Assembly: GCA_026075535.2 (NCBI GenBank)
Contig: AP026538.1
Location: 15,632,337 to 15,696,336 of the forward strand
Direction: 5' to 3'
DNA length: 64,000 nucleotides
Source of the DNA: Tricholoma matsutake
Taxonomy: Eukaryota; Basidiomycota; Agaricomycetes; Agaricales; Tricholomataceae
The notes under the pieces were generated by a model. It was not told the origin of the DNA, did not search any database, and saw nothing but the letters and a program-made list of their open reading frames with translations. Both the position numbers and the translations under genes were made by a program. Positions 54,761 through 64,000 of this stretch are shown piece by piece; the first letter of the stretch is position 1, and each line of letters starts with the position of its first letter.

Positions 54761-57378
54761 TTGACAGGAGTGAAAAAAAACAAGTACCAGTTTTATCAGT
54801 TTACAGATTCTCATCCTCTTTACAACACACATCATATCAAGGTTGGTCCTGATGATGATAATATGGTGGTTAATTTTATTGGAGCCAATTTACCCCATTG
54901 TGATCAAGGAGATAGAGAATATTATTGTTCTACTATGCTTACTTTATTTAAGCCTTGGCGAACTGGAAAGGAACTGAAATCTAGTATTGAAAACTGGAAC
55001 AATGCTTTTAGTAATCACTTATTTACTGCAAGACAATTGGAACTTATGAAAATTTTCAATATTCAGTTTGAATGTTTAGATGCAAGAGATGATTACCATG
55101 CTCAATTACAGAAAAATGCAAGTGTTTTGTCTACATGGGAGGAAGCAGATTCTACTCTCTTGGAGGATAATACATCTGATAATCCCTATGCACACTATCC
55201 TGAAAATGATCAAGATGACATTCCTCTTCATCTGCTCCAGTTAGGAAAAGGAGAAATGAAAAGGCAATGGGAAACTATGACCATGCAAAATATCATGACC
55301 AACCTTGGTTGGACTGCTGAAAACCAGATCAACACTCACTCTAATATTGAGCTGAACCCTCCACCAATCCAGCGCATCCTATCAGGATTAGAATGGAAAA
55401 ATGAAGTTGCCAAAAAAAGCAAGAAGTTCTGGAAGAGTGAAAGCAAAGAATGCCTGCAAATCATAAACATGAATCTGAAGAATCTTTTGAACAGTTGTCT
55501 TCAAATATTGTTAAAATTGCTGATAAATCTTATCTAACAAAAAAAATCCACAAGTCTGACACCCAACAAGTCCTTGATACTATAGTTGAGGAATTCAGTC
55601 TTAACACTGAGCAAGAAAAAGCATTTCACATTGTAGCCACACATGCTAGTGATCCTTATTCAGAATCTCTACAGATGTATATTGGTGGAATGGCTGGAAC
55701 TGGCAAGTCTCAAGTTCTAAAAGCTTTAAAAGCCTTTTTCAAAGAAAGAATGAATCATATTGATTTATTGTAGTAGCACCAACAGGAAGTGCAGCTGCCT
55801 TGCTTGGAGGATCAACCTATCACTCAATTTTTGGTATTAGTGACTATAATGAGAAAGGACTTTCAAACTTAGCTCAGGTGAGATTGAGACTTATTGGAGT
55901 AGACTATATTTTCTTGGATGAGGTCTCTATGTTATCATGTCATGATATGTATTGTATTTCATGTCAGCTTGCTATTGCATTAAACATACCAGAGCAGCCT
56001 TTTGGAGGTTCAAGTATGATATTTGCAGGTGATTTTGCACAGCTACCACCAGTTGTAGGTGGTGAAGGAACTTCTTTATACAGTCAAAATATTGGGGCTA
56101 TTGCATCAACTCAGAGATCTCAGGAAGAAGCAATAGGTAAATCTTTATGGCATCAAGTAACTACAGTGGTTATACTTCAGGAAAACATGAGACAAAAAAA
56201 CCAAACTCCAGAAGATGCTAAATTTTGCACTGCATTAGAAAATATGAGGTATGAGGCCTGTACACCTACAGATATTGCATTTTTACAAACACTTATATCA
56301 TCCCCCATATCTGGACAACCATCTGTATGTGATGACAAGTTCCATGATATATCAATTATTACTGCACTAAATGTCCATAAGGATGAGATTAACAAGCTTG
56401 GCTCAGAACACTTTGCTGCTGAAACTGGACAAGTATTAACACACTTTTACTCTGAAGATACTCAAAAAGTCTGCTCAGAGAAATTCAAATTCAAAGGTTC
56501 TGTAGTTAAGCTTAACAAGATATCAGACAAGTTGCAACAGGTGCTTTGGGATTGGCCATATAGTACAAATGTTGTGTAAAGGCTTACCTGTCATGATAAG
56601 ATATAATGGTGCTACAGAACTTTGTATTACAAAAGGTCAAGAAGCTGCAGTATATGACTGGAAAGCATCACCTGGTGCACATGGTCAACCAACATTGGAA
56701 ACACTTTTTGTCAAATTGACCAATCCTCCATCTAATATTAAATTTGATGGACTTCCTGAAAATGTTGTACCTTTATACAAATCCACAAATCCAATTTACT
56801 GTTCTTTACCTGATGATTCAAATGTACATGTGTCAAGAACTCAGATAGAGGTCCTTCCCAACTTTTCTATGACAGACTATGCTTCTCAAGGTAAAACAAG
56901 GCCTTATAATGTGGTAAACCTTAATGATAATTGTTCTCATCAGGCTTACTATACAGCATTGTAATGCAGTGCAACTGCAGCTGGTACATTAATAACACAG
57001 TCATTTCATCCTCAGAAAATTACAGGTGGTGCTTCTGGTGCCTTAAGACAAGAATTCAGAGAGCTGGAGCTGCTTGATGAAATTACTGACTTGAGATATA
57101 ATGGGAAATTGCACAGAAGTGTGGTTGGCGAACAGAGAAATATGCTAATCATGGCTTTTAGACAATGGAAAGGAATGCATTATGTACCATCAGCTGTACA
57201 CAAATCCATTAGGTGGAATTCCAGAGATCCATTATTAGAACCTGAAATAGAAGATGTCAGATGGAAAATTGTAGAAAACCGGAAGAAGCATGCGGCAGCT
57301 GCTCCTGCAAAAGCTAATCCCACTTCTGCTTCAATTAAGTCCTCAAAAAGAAAAATCATTGTGATAACTAGGGTGTAG
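54761..57378 (+). pseudogene. Helitron B, Pif1-like helicase domain
   Basis: After a linker (YQFYQFTDSHPLYNTHHIKV ... LTLFKPWRTGKELKSSIENW) comes the helicase: LNTEQEKAFHIVATHA (55600-55650), Walker A GGMAGTGKSQVLKALKAFF (55684-55740), APTGSAAALLGG (55776-55810), Walker B VDYIFLDEVSMLS (55900-55938), FGGSSMIFAGDFAQLPPVVG (56001-56060), ENMRQKNQ, then LPVMIRYNGATELCITKGQE (56585-56645) and FSMTDYASQGKTRPYNVVNL (56860-56925). The Walker residues are intact. Frames change near 55770 and 56575, and TAA occurs at 56962. A Lys-rich tail ends at 57378. The domain unwinds DNA for rolling-circle transposition. Confidence 0.8.
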
Positions 57379-58336
57379 CATGGGTCACACCATGGGTAAG
57401 ATTTCACACACTGCACCCGCACCTGCCAACACCACACCTGTTCTAACACCGCAACCGCAGTGACAGGTTTTTACCATGGTCTGTCATGAAACACCGCAGG
57501 TGTGACACCACATATATACACCATGGATTTTTGCCTTGTATTTGATGTTCTATGCTGTTAAACATCCTGTATTTGTTTTGTATAAGCCCTTAACTAACTT
57601 AACTACACCCTGTACACAATACCTAAGCTATGATTTTTTTGTTAAATTTGAATTAACACAAATCCTCCATTACTTATTGATATACACCCACATGATCAAT
57701 CTCATGTAAGAAAAGATATGAACAATGGGATTTTATTCTGGAGGGATTTATTTACTTAATGATTCTATACAATACTACAAAAGAAAAAACCCGCCATCTC
57801 GGCAAGGGCAAGAGGTCATCGCATCCCCCTTCTTCACAGTGGTGCCCTTCGGATTCCCACTCATTGCCTCCCACCGTCGTCGTGGTCCCCTGCCCCTTAT
57901 GGGCAGTGCTCCTCTCCCCTGTTGTGGTTAGTTGGGGGTCATGGTCATCGCCCTCGTTGTGGTCCTTGTGGCCCTCCTTGTAGGTGTATGGTCGTGCTAC
58001 CACCTAACCACCCCATGAGCAGGAGCTCGTTGCAGTGGTGGGGGTGGGTCAGGTGGTGCCAGTCATCGCCATCATTGTAAAAGCTTTGTTAGTAACAAAA
58101 AAAATGAATCAAGGGGGGAAAAACTTACCTATGACATCTCTTGGGCCCTTTTGTTGGTTTTCCTCACCGTATGCTGCCGCCTCCGTCTCCTGCAGTGGTC
58201 CTCATGTGCCATTCTTGCACCTCATCCTCGTCCCTATTGCTGTGCCCTCGTCATCATCCCTGCCCTTGTTGCTCCTCATTTCCACCCTGTGAGCAGTCGC
58301 TTGTGGCGGTGGTTGGGGGTGCGGTGGTGGTGGTGT
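57379..58336. other. gene-free region with an inverted copy of the intron-like repeat
   Basis: 57379-57780 shows nothing recognisable beyond short palindromes. 57790-58336 contains, in reverse orientation, the same type of sequence found in 52990-53710: a splice-donor-like GTAAGTTTTT (RC near 58125-58134), a GTGAGCAG-like stem and TGG-rich flanks. It ends exactly where the G3 LTR starts. Confidence 0.45.
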
Positions 58337-59041
58337 GTTAAGAACTGATCCTAGAGGCCGCTTCGGAATCCGACCGGACACTGTGGGTGATGATAGCAGG
58401 AGATTTTCGGGTCGATGCGGATTCTGCAGGAGGGGGAACGGAAAGGACTTGGCTTCAGCTTGTAAGAAGCTGTGCCCTTCACCTCGTCTGGTGTCCTAAT
58501 TTCAAGTCGAGGGTTTAGAGGTAGGAGCAGGAAAGTGCAGGTAAATGCAGGGAGGAGTACAGAGGGACTTAGGTTGAGTTCAGATGAGACTAGAACTTCG
58601 GAGGGAGACTAGAGGTTGAGTCGAATGTAGTTCAGACTCTTAGAGGACAGGGGTTGGAGTAGAAGGAGGTTTTAGATTGGCAGGGTAAAGTCGAGTCTAT
58701 GTCAATATATGAACTAAGGAATACAAGGTGAAACTAACTAAGCTTAAATACTGTAGTCTGGAATAATGCGGAACAGGAATGAAGACTGTGGCAGTGTCTC
58801 GACTGTGTAGATAAATTACCTATGGGAGCCACACAGGAATCCATAGTTGAATTTGCAATAGAGATGGCAGCCTTGGGAAGGCAGCCATGGATGCTGTACA
58901 AGGCGGCCTGATGCACAGCAGCGTGGGCAGTGCAAGGCAGCTGGGAACGAAATCGGGAGGCATAGACAAAAGTCATGTTTGATGTGTGGGAAAGAGTTGG
59001 ATGGATGCGGGTTCCGATCGGGTGAGGAATGGTTCTTGACA
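58337..59041 (-). repeat. 3' LTR of G3
   Basis: 705 bp. On the minus strand it begins TGTCAAGAACC (ending at 59041) and finishes GTTCTTAACA at 58337, giving a TGTYAAGAAC terminal inverted pair. Supported by the related G4 LTR at 46719-47269. The 5' LTR is outside the window. Confidence 0.75.
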
Positions 59042-59179
59042 GTATTTCCCCCTTAGTGCTGAGCCTATGAGGCATGTGAGGGTTTGAGTCCAAATGAGGA
59101 AGTTGGTTGAATTTTCCAAATGCAGTAATTGGTTGAAAAAAATTTTCATGTTCTTTCCTTCCCCCATCAACTATCAATC

Positions 59180-60157
59180 ATGTCCCCTCCAGCAGTATCT
59201 GCACAGATCAAATTGGCCGCGATGAGGGCTCAACACAAACAGAGGGAGTGGGTGATGAAGGAGCAGATGGAAGGGGAGATGAAGGAGCTGGAGGAAGCAG
59301 CGAGGGAGGAGGAATGCCGGGCGCAGGAGGCGCAGAAGGCAGCAGAGGAGGCTGCAAAGGCTGAGGAGGCACATCAGGCAGAGGCACGGAAAAAGGAGGC
59401 ATCAGCCGCAAGATGAGTGGAGAAGAAGCGGGCGGCTGCACCCACAGGTTTGGAGGATGAGGCTGAGGGGAGCAAGTCCCCCAAGAAAAAGAAAGTCACC
59501 AAGTCGAAGGTGCGAGTGGGGTCAGAGGAGTTGGAGGGTCCGGTGCGGGTGCAGGCCATGTTGCCTTGCAAAAGGTACATACTTGTTTCCCTTTCCAGTA
59601 TCTTTTTACTGACAAGTGGCCTAGGTGCAAATATCAAAAGATCGCTTGTTTCAAGATGGGTGCAAAGGGATGCATGTGCGACAACTGCATGCACGTCAAA
59701 CATAAGTGCGAGGAGGTAGTGTGGGAGCGGCAGGAAGCCCCTGCAGCAAAACCAGCGGGCAACCAGGGAAAACCCAGAAATAATGCAACAAATGATGAAG
59801 TTGATAAGGAAGGGGTTCGCTGAGGTGGCCATTGCGGTGCGGGAGTCAATGGGGGAGATTTGGGATGCTATGGACCCAGAGTGGGTGGAGGAAGAAAGTG
59901 CCGGGGAGGAGAGCAACGAGGGTGATGAAGAGGTGGAGCGGGCGGTGCGGGAGTCCCAGCGGGAAAGACATGGGATCTGAAAGTCTGGAGATGACTGGGA
60001 GGCCTTCCAGAGATATCTGGAGAAAAGGCGAGCAGATGATGAGGAGGAGAGCGAGAGTGGAGATGAGGAGGGTGGAGAGAAGGACGAGGGTGGAGAAGAG
60101 GGCGAGGTTGGGGGAGAGGGTGACAAAGACAGAGAGGGAGAAGCCGAGGTAGTGTAG
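59180..60157 (+). pseudogene. antisense additional ORF of G3: coiled-coil, cysteine-cluster protein
   Basis: Plus-strand frame from ATG 59180 (MSPPAVSAQIKLAAMRAQHK), opposite to pol, 138 bp from the LTR. A long Glu/Ala/Lys-rich coiled coil (59230-59410) is followed by a basic patch (SKSPKKKKVTKSK) and a cysteine cluster, RCKYQKIACFKMGAKGCMCD with further Cys in NCMHVKHKC (59626-59710), reminiscent of fungal binuclear zinc clusters. After this come GEIWDAMDPEWVEEE and a very acidic tail ending at TAG 60155. TGA at 59414 and 59978 fall at probable Arg positions. The frame shifts by one between about 59570 and 59600 and back near 59783; a 24-bp GT..AG gap at 59575-59598 seems too short for an intron. 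A DNA-binding or chromatin role is conceivable; function unknown. Confidence 0.6.
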
Positions 60158-60243
60158 GGATCCGGTCGGATCCAAAAAAAATCTTTTTTCAATGAATTTT
60201 GTTTCTGAGTACAAACTGAGTGAATAAGCAACATGAATAGCCT

Positions 60244-63200
60244 TTAAGTGGGTAATGGACCGGGTTTTTGCGGGTAGCAGGTGTGAAAATCTGCAAGGAG
60301 TTCTTGGGCATGCTCAAGTTCTGCAACAGGTAGCCAGGAGGTCTCTTCATCAGTTCCCTGGTAACCTTCCCATCGGACGAGGTAGAGAATCTTGCAGCGA
60401 CGTCGGTTGTCGACTTTGGAGTCGAGGACTTTGGCGATCTCATATTCGAGCTCATCATCGATGGTGATCAGAGGAGGTGGAGGTTGTACTCAATTTGGAA
60501 TTGTGTTCGGGGAGTGTTTCTCTAGTTGAGAGACATGGAAAACAGGGTGAATGGCCCGCATGTGATCTGGGAGCCGCAGGGTGACTGAGTGAGTGCCTGG
60601 GTGGGCAATGATTTTGAAGGGCCCATGGTGGTTTTCGGAAAGTTTCTTGGAGGGACAAGTGGTGCGGATATTTTCTGCAGTGACGTAGGCAGAGTCACCA
60701 ATGTTGAAGTTGGGTGTGGGTGCCCAATGTTTGTCTGCAGGACCTTGATAATGCTCTTGAGTGGCCGCAAGCTGTTTCTGAAGCTCCTGATGAAGGTTGT
60801 CTAAGTCAACAACGAACTCGTGGGCACGCTGTGAAGCTAAGTCGCGTTCTGGAAAAACGGAAATGTTCGGGTGATAGCCTTTGTTGGCAAAGAAAGGGGA
60901 TATGCCTGTAGAGGTGGAAGGAGCATTGTTGTAGGCAAATTTGCCCAAGGGTAAGAGGTGAGACCAGTCGTCCTGCTGATAGTTGCAGAAGATCCAGAGG
61001 TACTGCTCCAGGGTCTGATTAAGTCGTTCTGTCTGACCATCACCTTGTGGGTGATAACGGGAAGTGAAATGGATCCACATGTCAAGCGCTTTTCTGAGGG
61101 AGCAGAAGAAATGGGAGACAAACTTGGATCCCCAGTCGCAGGTGACATGTGATGGAATGCCATGCTTGGAGAAGATGTGGAGGATGAACAGGTTGGCTAG
61201 TTCTTGGGCTGTGATTTCATTGACAGTTGGGATGAAGATGCCTTGCTTGGTGAGGCAGTCAATGATGACCAGGATAGCGGTGTGACCATTGGAGTCAGGT
61301 AGTTGTTCAATGAAGTCCATGGAGATGGAGTTCCAAGGTTGTTCCAGAACAGGAAGTTGCTTTAGGAACCCATAGGGCTTGTGTCTGGGTGATTTGGATT
61401 GTTTGCAAGTGGTACAGGATTTGCAGAATTCTTGCACAAAGGTGCAGAGGTTTGGCCAGACATATTCCCGGTGGACAAGCTGCTGGGTTTTGTTTTGTCC
61501 GAAGTGGCCAGAGAGGATGTGATCATGTTTGTACTGAAGGACTTTGAGGTGAAGATCCACAACATCCGGAACATAAATCTGGTCAAAGTGGCAGAGAAGA
61601 CCTGCCTCGTCTATGGTCCAGTTGGGGTCGGTAGGTGTTGGAAGATGTGCAGATGAAAAGGGGTCAAGGAGTAGGGAGGTGCGGATGTCATGGTGAAGTT
61701 TCTCAACATCCATGATTACTGCCTGTCGAAGGATGGGTGTGGCGAAATAGGTGGCGCAGAGGGAAGAGGTGAGCTGTTCCTGTGTGAATACAGGTCAGAA
61801 GTTGGTTGGGTTTATGGAGGCGAAGTCGCTATTCCCCCCTTTGCAGTAGACATCCCAACGTCTAGTGAGTGCGTCTGGCTTGGCCCCTAGTTTCCTGGGG
61901 CGGAAATGGATGACGAGATTGAACTGGGAAAGGTACTCAGACCAATGGGCCTGGCGGCGGGTGAGCAACTTGGTAGTGCTGAAGTACTCAAGATTTTTGT
62001 GGTCGGTGACCACATCAATCAGGTTTGCAGAACCCTCGAAATACTGCTGCCAGTGTTTGAAAGCTTCGAAAATGGCCAAGAGTTCCTTATCATGAGTGTC
62101 GTAATTTAGTTCAGCGGGATTGAAGGAGCAGGAATGAAAAGCAACTGGATGGATTTCTCCATCCGCAGTGTAAACCAAAAGGATAGCCGCTAGGGCATAG
62201 TCGGAAGCGTCGGTTTTGAGTACCATCTGTGAGTCAGGTACCCATTGTGTTAAGATGGGGGCATGGGTGAATTCTTGTTTGAGCTTTTCAAAAGTGTCGC
62301 AGCACTTCTTGTTGAAGTCCCATGGTGCAGATTTCCACATCAAGTAGGTGAGTGGGATGACAATGTCTGAATAGCCGTTAATGAAGTGGCGGTAAAAGTT
62401 GCAAAAGCCTAAGAAGGATTGAATGTCTTTAACTTTCCTAGGCTTGGGCCAGTCAAGCACGGTTTTGACTTTATCCTCGGCCATCCACAGTCCATCCAGT
62501 GAAAGGATGAAACCCAAATATTCAATGGTGTCTTTGTGGAACTCACATTTCTGTGGGGAGGCATAAAGTCCATTTTTCTGGAGATGGTGGAGGACTTCTT
62601 TGACATGAGCCCCATGCTGGGACTTGTCATCAGAATAGATTAGGATGTCATTGAGGTATACGATGACACAAACATCCAGCATGTCGCTGAAGATGTCGTT
62701 CATAAACCACTGGAAAGCTGCGGGTGCATTAGTGAGCCCAAAGGGGACCACCAACCACTGGAAGGATCCGTAGCGGGTGCGGAAAGTAGTTTTCCACTCA
62801 TCACCTTCAGCGATGCGGACTAGGTGATAAGCATGCCGCAAGTCTATTTTGGTGAACAAGCGGGCTTTGCGGGGAGAGTCAAGTAGGTCGGAAATGAGAG
62901 GAAGTGGGTAGCAGTCTTTCTTTGTAAGATGGTTAAGTCCTCGGTAGTCGACACAAAGTCGGAGACTACCATCCTTCTTCTTGATGAAGAGAATAGGGGC
63001 GCCATGCAGTGACTTGGATGGGTGGATGAAACCTGAGCAGATGTTTTTGTCAATAAAGACTCATAAGGCTTCTAATTCAGAGGGGGAGAGAGAATACATT
63101 CGGCCCGGAGGCGGAGGAGTATTGTCTTCTGTCTCTATCTTGAAGTCGTAAGACCAATGCAGAGGAAGGGTATCCACTTTAGTCTTATTAAAGACATCAG

Positions 63201-64000
63201 TGAATTTGTGATACTCAGGCGGAATCTTGGAAAGGTCAGAAGAGTTAGCGGAATGGGCGGAGTGGGTGGATAACCCTTCTGGAGCGAAGGTCATCTGAAA
63301 AGCTACTGCCCCAGGAAGTTTGCTAGCATGCGCATAAGCAGCAGCATTGATGAAGGAGATGTCGGGAGGTGTAAACTTAGGAGGAATGGGGGGTTCGGAA
63401 AGTGCGGAAGAGTCAAGGATTTCTACCAGAAGATTCAGGGACAAAGGTGATGTCAGGGGTGCTGGACCTCTATGATCTGCAGAGCGGAAAGCGAGTTGGC
63501 TTGAAGACCAGTCAATCAATGGATTGTATTGCTTCAGCCAGTTATGACTGAGTACGGCAGAACAGGAAGAGTTGAGCGAGGTTACATAAAATGACAAATT
63601 GAATACTTCACCAGCAGGGAAGGTGACCAGAAGTTTGACAATCTGAGTTATGGTGGAGTTGCAAGTTCCATCAAAGAGTCGTAAACTGATCGGGTTAATG
63701 GATTCCATGCTGAGTTGGTTATTCAACATGAAAGAGGAGTCAAGGAAGCAGTGGGAGGAGCCAGAGTTGATAAGGGTTCGGAAAGGGGTGGAAGATTCGG
63801 GAAAGGTTAAAAGAATGGTTAAGGAGTCAGGGTTGGAAAGAGCGGACACATTGAGATGAACATAGGCAGCCAAGTGGGTAAGGTCAACACAACCCCCAGC
63901 CCCAATGGCTGTATTCTGAGGGTTGCGGACTATTTTTCCGAGTCCATAGTCTCAGGAACAACAGTGGATGCATGGGCTTTTGCGGCTTTGGATTTCGGGC
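60244..64000 (-). pseudogene. G3 pol (protease, RT, RNase H, integrase, chromodomain)
   Basis: A single frame covers more than 1250 codons with only three stops, all TGA (63061, 61795, 60490), each at a probable Arg. Protease: TLINSGSSHCFLDSS (about 63735-63778), with Asn for the catalytic Asp. RT: LRLCVDYRGLNHLT, FTKIDLRHAYHLVRI, VPFGLTNAPAAF and VIVYLNDILIYS (62640-62675), where YLDD has become YLND. RNase H: VLKTDASDYALAAIL, HDKELLAIFEAF and VTDHKNLEYF. Integrase: HHCC module ending CTTCKQSK, SMDFIEQLPD, HVTCDWGSKFV and GDGQTERLNQTLEQY, so D, D and E remain although neighbouring Arg read Trp. A GPF-like motif and the chromodomain (YEIAKVLDSK ... YLVRWEGYQG, 60290-60460) precede TAA 60244. 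The 5' end is outside the window. Confidence 0.9.

Larger units (their letters stand above)
49935..54764 (+). pseudogene. Helitron B, N-terminal and Rep region
   Basis: Blocks in order: ELSRLKTIKNHLHVLKAEGI, KVPRLAIACGLWLGDVPEEL (50120-50180), PPRYEMDDVLAILFTGPCKP, NPQLYPKMFPWLFPYGLGGI (50776-50835), SWYITLSPADVKHPICLYYA (51230-51290), the HUH box in GWLTLHMHLLLWIKG (51483-51527) with both His present, and the two-tyrosine motif IYVSDYITK (52111-52137). The frame then breaks at KFVPFY (52365) and resumes after the 2-kb insertion with WQTYVSEAHKVWHPEEATNF (54409-54468). TGA codons at 50438, 51856, 51949 and 52243 replace probable Arg; a TAA at 51172 and frameshifts near 50450 and 51590 are other damage. 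Rep would nick and join ends in rolling-circle transposition. Confidence 0.8.
48900..57378 (+). mobile_element. Helitron B, split by two hAT-like insertions
   Basis: A second Rep-helicase element, plus strand, of a different lineage from Helitron A. Its coding sequence can be followed from a CTVCGE motif at about 48933, across a MITE (48953-49926), through Rep and, beyond a 2-kb insertion (52366-54400), to the end of the helicase at 57378. Terminal TC and CTRR hairpin signals were not identified. Several frameshifts and non-TGA stops show it is older than, or decays differently from, Helitron A. Confidence 0.75.
58337..64000 (-). mobile_element. Ty3/Gypsy chromovirus G3, 3' part
   Basis: Minus-strand element entering from beyond base 64000: protease, reverse transcriptase, RNase H, integrase, chromodomain, then an extra ORF on the opposite strand and the 3' LTR. 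Only 86 bp separate the pol stop (60244) from the end of the antisense ORF (60157), so the extra ORF lies within the element. A polypurine tract (minus strand AAGGGGGAAATAC) precedes the LTR start TGTCAAGAACC. Confidence 0.85.

Noticed and set aside
59575..59598. 24-bp intron (GTACAT...TTCCAG) in the antisense ORF
   Set aside because: Too short for a fungal spliceosomal intron, and removal does not restore the frame of the Cys cluster. An indel is more likely.
59374..60234. 286-residue minus-strand frame rich in Ser and Pro
   Set aside because: It is the complement of the Glu/Lys-rich antisense ORF of G3. No domain is seen and the plus frame has the structured Cys cluster.
1..64000. TGA read as a sense codon (alternative genetic code or Sec-type recoding)
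   Set aside because: The TGA codons coincide with CpG-derived Arg codons, catalytic Asp residues are lost by the same mutation type and LTR pairs show it in non-coding DNA. Decay explains all of this; recoding explains only the stops.

Overview
The window looks like a repeat graveyard from a filamentous fungus, most probably a mushroom-forming basidiomycete (Agaricomycetes). The reasons are the short spliceosomal introns (54-73 bp in the cleanest gene) and the mix of element families: Ty3/Gypsy chromoviruses, a DIRS-type tyrosine-recombinase retroelement, Helitrons with a fused Rep and Pif1-like helicase, hAT transposons and an RNase H-bearing LINE. These protein families were recognised from memory of their conserved motifs; no search was run. 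There are no operons, rRNA genes, tRNA genes or CRISPR arrays. Only two loci look like possible intact genes (35575-36420 on + and 36891-37016 on -).

Layout. 1-3229: 3' half of a chromovirus (G1) ending in a 747-bp LTR, inserted into a small unknown gene. 3960-7567: a 3.6-kb near-perfect palindromic element, with a 212-bp MITE nested in its right arm. 8153-8553: a 401-bp palindromic MITE with an 8-bp target duplication. 8662-13739: a gene fragment and a DIRS element on the minus strand. 14214-35188: a 21-kb block bounded by inverted repeats. It holds a minus-strand Helitron Rep-helicase gene and an intron-containing cargo gene. A complete Ty3/Gypsy element (G2, 17427-27089) interrupts the end of the helicase, and a 5'-truncated LINE (21670-23894) interrupts G2. 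35189-37340: a less decayed island with the two candidate genes. 39455-46102: a minus-strand hAT transposase gene split by a second palindromic element (39661-42827), which itself carries a 1001-bp hAT-like element. 46719-47955: LTR and gag fragment of a chromovirus (G4). 48900-57378: a plus-strand Helitron (B) split by two non-autonomous hAT-like elements. 58337-64000: a minus-strand chromovirus (G3), with an LTR of the same family as G4 and an additional ORF on the opposite strand between the LTR and pol.

The dominant signal is C-to-T decay at CpG. More than forty in-frame stops in the element genes were counted; nearly all are TGA where an arginine CGA codon is expected. Catalytic aspartates are turned into asparagine by the same CpG-to-CpA change. 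The two LTRs of G2 differ almost only at CpG sites. This fits cytosine methylation and deamination, or a CpG-directed RIP-like process, acting on repeats. Precise target duplications make it possible to order many of the insertions.
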